From contig NZ_JACDOB010000007.1 of the NCBI RefSeq assembly GCF_017656375.1, positions 1-63,949 on the forward strand: a stretch of DNA of 63,949 nt, given 5' to 3'. Of this stretch, positions 60,766 to 63,949 are shown in pieces (the first letter of the stretch is position 1; every line of letters begins with the position of its first letter). The notes below the pieces were generated by a model that was not told where the DNA came from, searched no databases, and saw nothing but the letters and a program-made list of their open reading frames with translations. The position numbers were made by a program, and so were the translations under genes. Origin of the DNA: Thermovirga sp. (GTDB lineage Bacteria; Synergistota; Synergistia; Synergistales; Thermovirgaceae).

Positions 60766-62310
60766 ATGAGGGCAAGAAGAAAGACTAGGCTATTGAAATA
60801 CCCCAAAATACTAAGCCGCTGGATAAGTTACAAAAAATCGCTAGGCAAGTTACACAAAGGACACAGGCTTGTCCTTGATGTCGCAGTTGACTTGTTTAAC
60901 TGCAATGACCAGCAATCCCTTATAGAAACATTTTTTGACAAGCTCAAAAATGCTCTAGGATATGACAATATATACCTTCTCCTAAGAGAATCTCCTAGTG
61001 GGCCATTGAATCTTGCCGCCTACAAAGGAATGAAAGTAGACGAAGAAGCATTGTACCAAGTGATACAAGACGAAATAGGACTCACAGGAAAGGCATTAAG
61101 AGAGAAGCATCCTATTATTTGCAATGACGTAACTAATAGCCCGGATTACATAAAAGGCACAGATGGCACGCTATCAGAAATGGTGATGCCTATTATTTGC
61201 GATAACATAACCTGGGGTGTATTGATAATAGAGAACTCCCGCAAAGATGCTTTTAGCAAAATAGACCAAGAAATAGTCGGCGTTTTGTGCAAATATTTTG
61301 CTTCAGCCTTAACACAGCTCAGCCAGTACGAAAATATTGAGCACAAAAATAGGATGGAAAGGCTTATTTGGGAAATAGTGATGGAAGCAGCAAAAGAAAA
61401 AAACATTAATCTCCTTTGCAAAAAAGTGGTAAAGAGCCTCTCTCAAAGAACAAATTACACCCAAGTATATATATTGAAGGTAATTGACGAGAATAGTGGC
61501 GCTACTCGCCTAATAGCGGGTAGTGGGCCTGGAAGGTTCGACGATTTGTCACAAATTGAGGCGGGCAGAGGGCTAGTTGGGAAAACAGTGAAGGCAAAAA
61601 AGACGTTGTACTTTCCGGATGTAAGCACTTCCCCAGACTATATACAGGTCGACCAGGACACAAAATCCGAGCTAGATATTCCTATAATGCACGGAGATAA
61701 AATTTTTGGAGTGATCAGCCTGGAGAGCCCTGTAGTAGATGGCTTTGGCGATGGAGATATCGACCTTATGGAAATTTTAGCCAAGCATATTGGCATTCTG
61801 TGGGCTTATCACGACCTTTTCAAAAAGACAAAGCAAGAAGCCTTAAAGGATCCGCTAACCAAGTTATGGAATAGAAGGTATTTCTTTGAGAGTTTGAACA
61901 AAGAAATCAAAAGGCACGAAAGACATGGCGATTCTCTCTGTGTAGCAATGATCGATTTAAGGGATTTTAAAATCATAAACGACACATACGGCCACATGGA
62001 GGGAGATAGGATATTAATCGAATTAAGTGAATTCCTTACCTCTAGAATGAGAGAAAGCGACATCCTGGCCCGCTACGGCGGTGACGAATTTGTAGCGCTT
62101 TTGCCCCAGACTCATAAGGATAACGCGTTCGCTGCCTGGGGTCGGCTGAAGAATGAAGTTGAAAGCAGGATCTGGGGAAGCGCCAGCATTCCAACTACCC
62201 TTGATTTTGGAATAGCTTCTTTTCCGCAAGATGCCACAAACCCCGAGGATATTATCAAATTAGCCGACAAACATCTCTACGAAAACAAATTCCGTGCAAA
62301 AATAATGTAG
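60766..62310 (+). CDS. Diguanylate cyclase with two GAF domains
   Basis: A 514-residue soluble signalling protein that makes cyclic di-GMP. Two GAF sensor domains (about 45-185 and 205-345) show paired motifs: GLTGKALREKHPIICNDVTNSPDY in the first, and GLVGKTVKAKKTLYFPDVSTSPDY in the second. The GGDEF domain (about 355-514) has LTKLWNRRYF, an intact RYGGDEF (438-442) and an RxxD inhibitory site (RESD, 429-432), so it should be active and product-inhibited. The start is ATG 60766; a 4-codon frame (60755-60769) ends across it and contains the only nearby AAGG. No membrane segment is seen. Confidence 0.9.
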   Translation: MRARRKTRLLKYPKILSRWISYKKSLGKLHKGHRLVLDVAVDLFNCNDQQSLIETFFDKLKNALGYDNIYLLLRESPSGPLNLAAYKGMKVDEEALYQVIQDEIGLTGKALREKHPIICNDVTNSPDYIKGTDGTLSEMVMPIICDNITWGVLIIENSRKDAFSKIDQEIVGVLCKYFASALTQLSQYENIEHKNRMERLIWEIVMEAAKEKNINLLCKKVVKSLSQRTNYTQVYILKVIDENSGATRLIAGSGPGRFDDLSQIEAGRGLVGKTVKAKKTLYFPDVSTSPDYIQVDQDTKSELDIPIMHGDKIFGVISLESPVVDGFGDGDIDLMEILAKHIGILWAYHDLFKKTKQEALKDPLTKLWNRRYFFESLNKEIKRHERHGDSLCVAMIDLRDFKIINDTYGHMEGDRILIELSEFLTSRMRESDILARYGGDEFVALLPQTHKDNAFAAWGRLKNEVESRIWGSASIPTTLDFGIASFPQDATNPEDIIKLADKHLYENKFRAKIM

Positions 62311-62353
62311 CACGCTGCCACAAAGAATAGCAATCTAGGGCCAACGTGCTACA
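62306..62353 (+). other. Long inverted repeat after the cyclase gene
   Basis: TGTAGCACG (62306-62314) and CGTGCTACA (62345-62353) are exact inverted copies 30 bases apart, overlapping the cyclase stop. No T run follows. It could be a weak 3'-end structure; a small TTCTACC/GGTAGAA hairpin near 62430-62445 lies beyond the next gene's stop. Confidence 0.35.
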
Positions 62354-62452
62354 CAACCAGGCTTACTACCACCAAGAACATTCTTCAACTTTCTTTTTGA
62401 AACATGTTTATTGCGGCTACCTTATCTTTCTACCAAGGTAGAACCAACCTTC

Positions 62453-63949
62453 TTAATAAAATGTGACCTTTATTCCAGAGTTATCAAACTGCCACTTAGT
62501 TATCACATTATTGGCATTCAGCCCCAGCTGCATCCTGATGGCCATGAGTAAACTGTCTATTATGTTCTGCCTAACGTCTGGCATGTTGATGGCCTGTCGG
62601 ACTCCCCTAGAGATCTCCTTTTTCACCTTGTTGTCCCAGTCAGGCATGAAGAAATCAATGATATCGTCCCATGCCTTACCTGAAGCGTTTATCCTGCCGT
62701 CGAAGGAGGCCGCAGCCGCATAGTCCAACCTTCCGTTTCCTGCATCATAAAATTGGAAAAGAACTGTAACTTTTGCATCGTCCACCTGTATGTCAGGAGC
62801 GCCTGTCCTTCTCCACTTACCTGCGGGGCCGAGCACCTTGTAGTAGCCTATGAGCTCCTTTCCTTCGCTCTCAAACCTCAATATGAGCTTGACTTGGTTA
62901 GCAGCACATCCCTGGCGGCTCATCTCGAAGCCACTCTGAGAGGAGGAAGGCCCAAAGGTGTTGAAATCGTTAATAAGGAATCGGTAGTGTCCTACTGCCG
63001 TTTTAAATTGCACATTGGGAACTTCCAGGGGCATCTCGCTTCCAAAAGGAGGTATAAGCTTGGACTCGTTCACGTAGCCGCTTCCCCCGGACCATGTGTG
63101 AAGCCTTATCTGAAAGGCCCCACCGATGAGGTTGAATACGTCCACGAGGCTGTCCCAGGCTATTGCTTTTCTTTCCAAAACCATCACATTCATAACTGAA
63201 GAAATTGGGCTTAACGTACTGCTGTCTGCTATATACACATAACTTGGACCGTTTTTTGCCTGTTGAGGGATTTTGAAGTAAATAACTCCTGTAAACCAAT
63301 TGGTTACCTCTGCCCTGACTTTAGTTCCTTCTCTTTCAACAACTACCGTTCTTGTTGGATTCTGCGTTCCAAACCCAGTTCCCACAAGGGATATAACGTC
63401 TACTCCCTTGATTGCCTTATTGGGGTTTACAGATACAACATTAGGACGGTAGCCACCAGAAAGAGTTGCCTCATTACTGTAATTATTGTTTTCATTTATC
63501 TCTTTGATATACCCAAACTGGGGAGGAAACTCTTCAAAGCACGCAGAATCCACCATCGCTCTAACTCTTAAAGTGGCATCTGAAATAATAGCCTTGTTTA
63601 TTATGAGTTTTCCACTCACAGTTACCCTGTCATTGGGGTTAAACGTTCTGTTTATTCTTATAGCATGAGCTTTGGTCCTATCACACTCCCACTGTCCTGT
63701 TTGAGGACGATAATACTGAAAAACAACGTATACAGGGCCTTGAGCTGCGGCGTTGCCGATATTTTTTATCACAGCTGATACAGGGTACTCCATATTGCTT
63801 CCTACAGAAACCCCATGGGAGGAATTAATAGAAAAGCTTTCTATCACCAAATCAGGCATGACCAATTTGGGGATTTTCTGTATCTTTGTGGGCATTGTTG
63901 GGACTTTAGGGATGACCTTAACCTGCGCAAGAGCGGAAGAGGCAAACAA
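62453..63949 (-). CDS. Secreted CARDB/IPT-domain protein, 5' end beyond the window
   Basis: A partial protein of 498 residues that runs off the right edge. The visible N-terminus FASSALAQVKV looks like the end of a signal peptide, so little is missing. Residues about 25-145 (MPDLVIESFSINSS, YPVSAVIKNIGNAAAQGPVYV, NENNNYSNEATL) form a CARDB adhesion-like beta-domain, and about 160-245 (NPNKAIKGVDVISLVGTGFG) an IPT/TIG fold. The C-terminal half, with DVFNLIGGAFQIRLHTWSGG and an amphipathic end, matches nothing I know. The first base-triplets read TTG, which should not be taken as a start. Probably cell-surface or periplasmic. Confidence 0.75.
   Translation of the reverse strand: MFASSALAQVKVIPKVPTMPTKIQKIPKLVMPDLVIESFSINSSHGVSVGSNMEYPVSAVIKNIGNAAAQGPVYVVFQYYRPQTGQWECDRTKAHAIRINRTFNPNDRVTVSGKLIINKAIISDATLRVRAMVDSACFEEFPPQFGYIKEINENNNYSNEATLSGGYRPNVVSVNPNKAIKGVDVISLVGTGFGTQNPTRTVVVEREGTKVRAEVTNWFTGVIYFKIPQQAKNGPSYVYIADSSTLSPISSVMNVMVLERKAIAWDSLVDVFNLIGGAFQIRLHTWSGGSGYVNESKLIPPFGSEMPLEVPNVQFKTAVGHYRFLINDFNTFGPSSSQSGFEMSRQGCAANQVKLILRFESEGKELIGYYKVLGPAGKWRRTGAPDIQVDDAKVTVLFQFYDAGNGRLDYAAAASFDGRINASGKAWDDIIDFFMPDWDNKVKKEISRGVRQAINMPDVRQNIIDSLLMAIRMQLGLNANNVITKWQFDNSGIKVTFY

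Noticed and set aside
1-63949. CRISPR arrays, rRNA, tRNA, prophage or insertion-sequence genes
   Set aside because: No regularly spaced repeats, conserved rRNA stretches, cloverleaf candidates, transposase, integrase or phage structural genes were recognised.

Overview
The window looks like a chromosomal segment of an anaerobic, amino-acid-fermenting bacterium, most probably a Synergistota member (an Acetomicrobium/Thermovirga-type organism; this is inference from gene content, not a search). It is dominated by PLP enzymes, amidohydrolases, M20 peptidases, three TRAP transporters (two TAXI type, one DctPQM type), three ABC uptake systems, an AbgT carrier and two phosphate butyryltransferase/butyrate kinase pairs. 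Shine-Dalgarno sites are strong and GTG/TTG starts are common. No rRNA, tRNA, CRISPR array, transposase or integrase was recognised.

Region by region. (1) 0.2-4.7 kb: ortAB, the 2-amino-4-oxopentanoate thiolase of ornithine fermentation (minus strand), faces a D-cysteine desulfhydrase/ACC deaminase-family gene and a class III aminotransferase (plus strand). (2) 4.7-10.5 kb, minus strand: ilvE, then buk-ptb-ptb-buk and a membrane protein. Branched-chain transamination plus acyl-phosphate substrate-level phosphorylation fits ATP generation from amino acids. (3) 10.7-20.5 kb: a class IV aminotransferase whose 3' half is repeated perfectly (436 bp) about 9 kb downstream. The copies bracket a catabolic cassette: an RpiR regulator, a duplicated and broken 5' end of a TAXI binding-protein gene, an enolase-superfamily enzyme, the intact TAXI binding protein, a DUF1850 protein, a fused TRAP permease, an opine-type dehydrogenase and an ornithine cyclodeaminase/mu-crystallin-type enzyme. 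This looks like an acquired or rearranged island for an unidentified substrate. (4) 20.6-26.9 kb: a YciQ/DUF2207-like membrane protein, a CitA/CitB-type two-component system and the second TAXI transporter.

(5) 27-30.7 kb: a thiamine-diphosphate enzyme (minus) and a MATE exporter with a MarR regulator (plus). (6) 30.7-49.3 kb: a long, tightly packed minus-strand array. In transcription order it holds two M20 hydrolases, threonine synthase, serine hydroxymethyltransferase, an unassigned fold-type-II PLP enzyme, a DctPQM TRAP transporter, a YgeY-type hydrolase, a YgeW-type carbamoyltransferase, a BMP-family nucleoside-type ABC transporter, a dihydropyrimidinase/hydantoinase and FolD. The YgeY-YgeW-hydantoinase set resembles the anaerobic purine/ureide degradation locus of enterobacteria, here joined to a nucleoside-type importer and folate one-carbon enzymes. 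A divergent LysR gene with a T-N11-A operator heads the array.

(7) 50.4-53.3 kb: a molybdenum/tungsten-cofactor-type riboswitch ahead of tupABC, the tungstate ABC importer. (8) 53.3-57.5 kb: an AbgB/AbgA-like amidohydrolase pair with an AbgT transporter, behind a near-consensus promoter and closed by a terminator. (9) 57.5-60.6 kb: a FecBCD-type metal-chelate importer (minus) with a Fur-like box over its promoter. (10) 60.8-62.3 kb: a GAF-GAF-GGDEF diguanylate cyclase. (11) 62.4 kb to the edge: a secreted CARDB/IPT-domain protein truncated by the window boundary.
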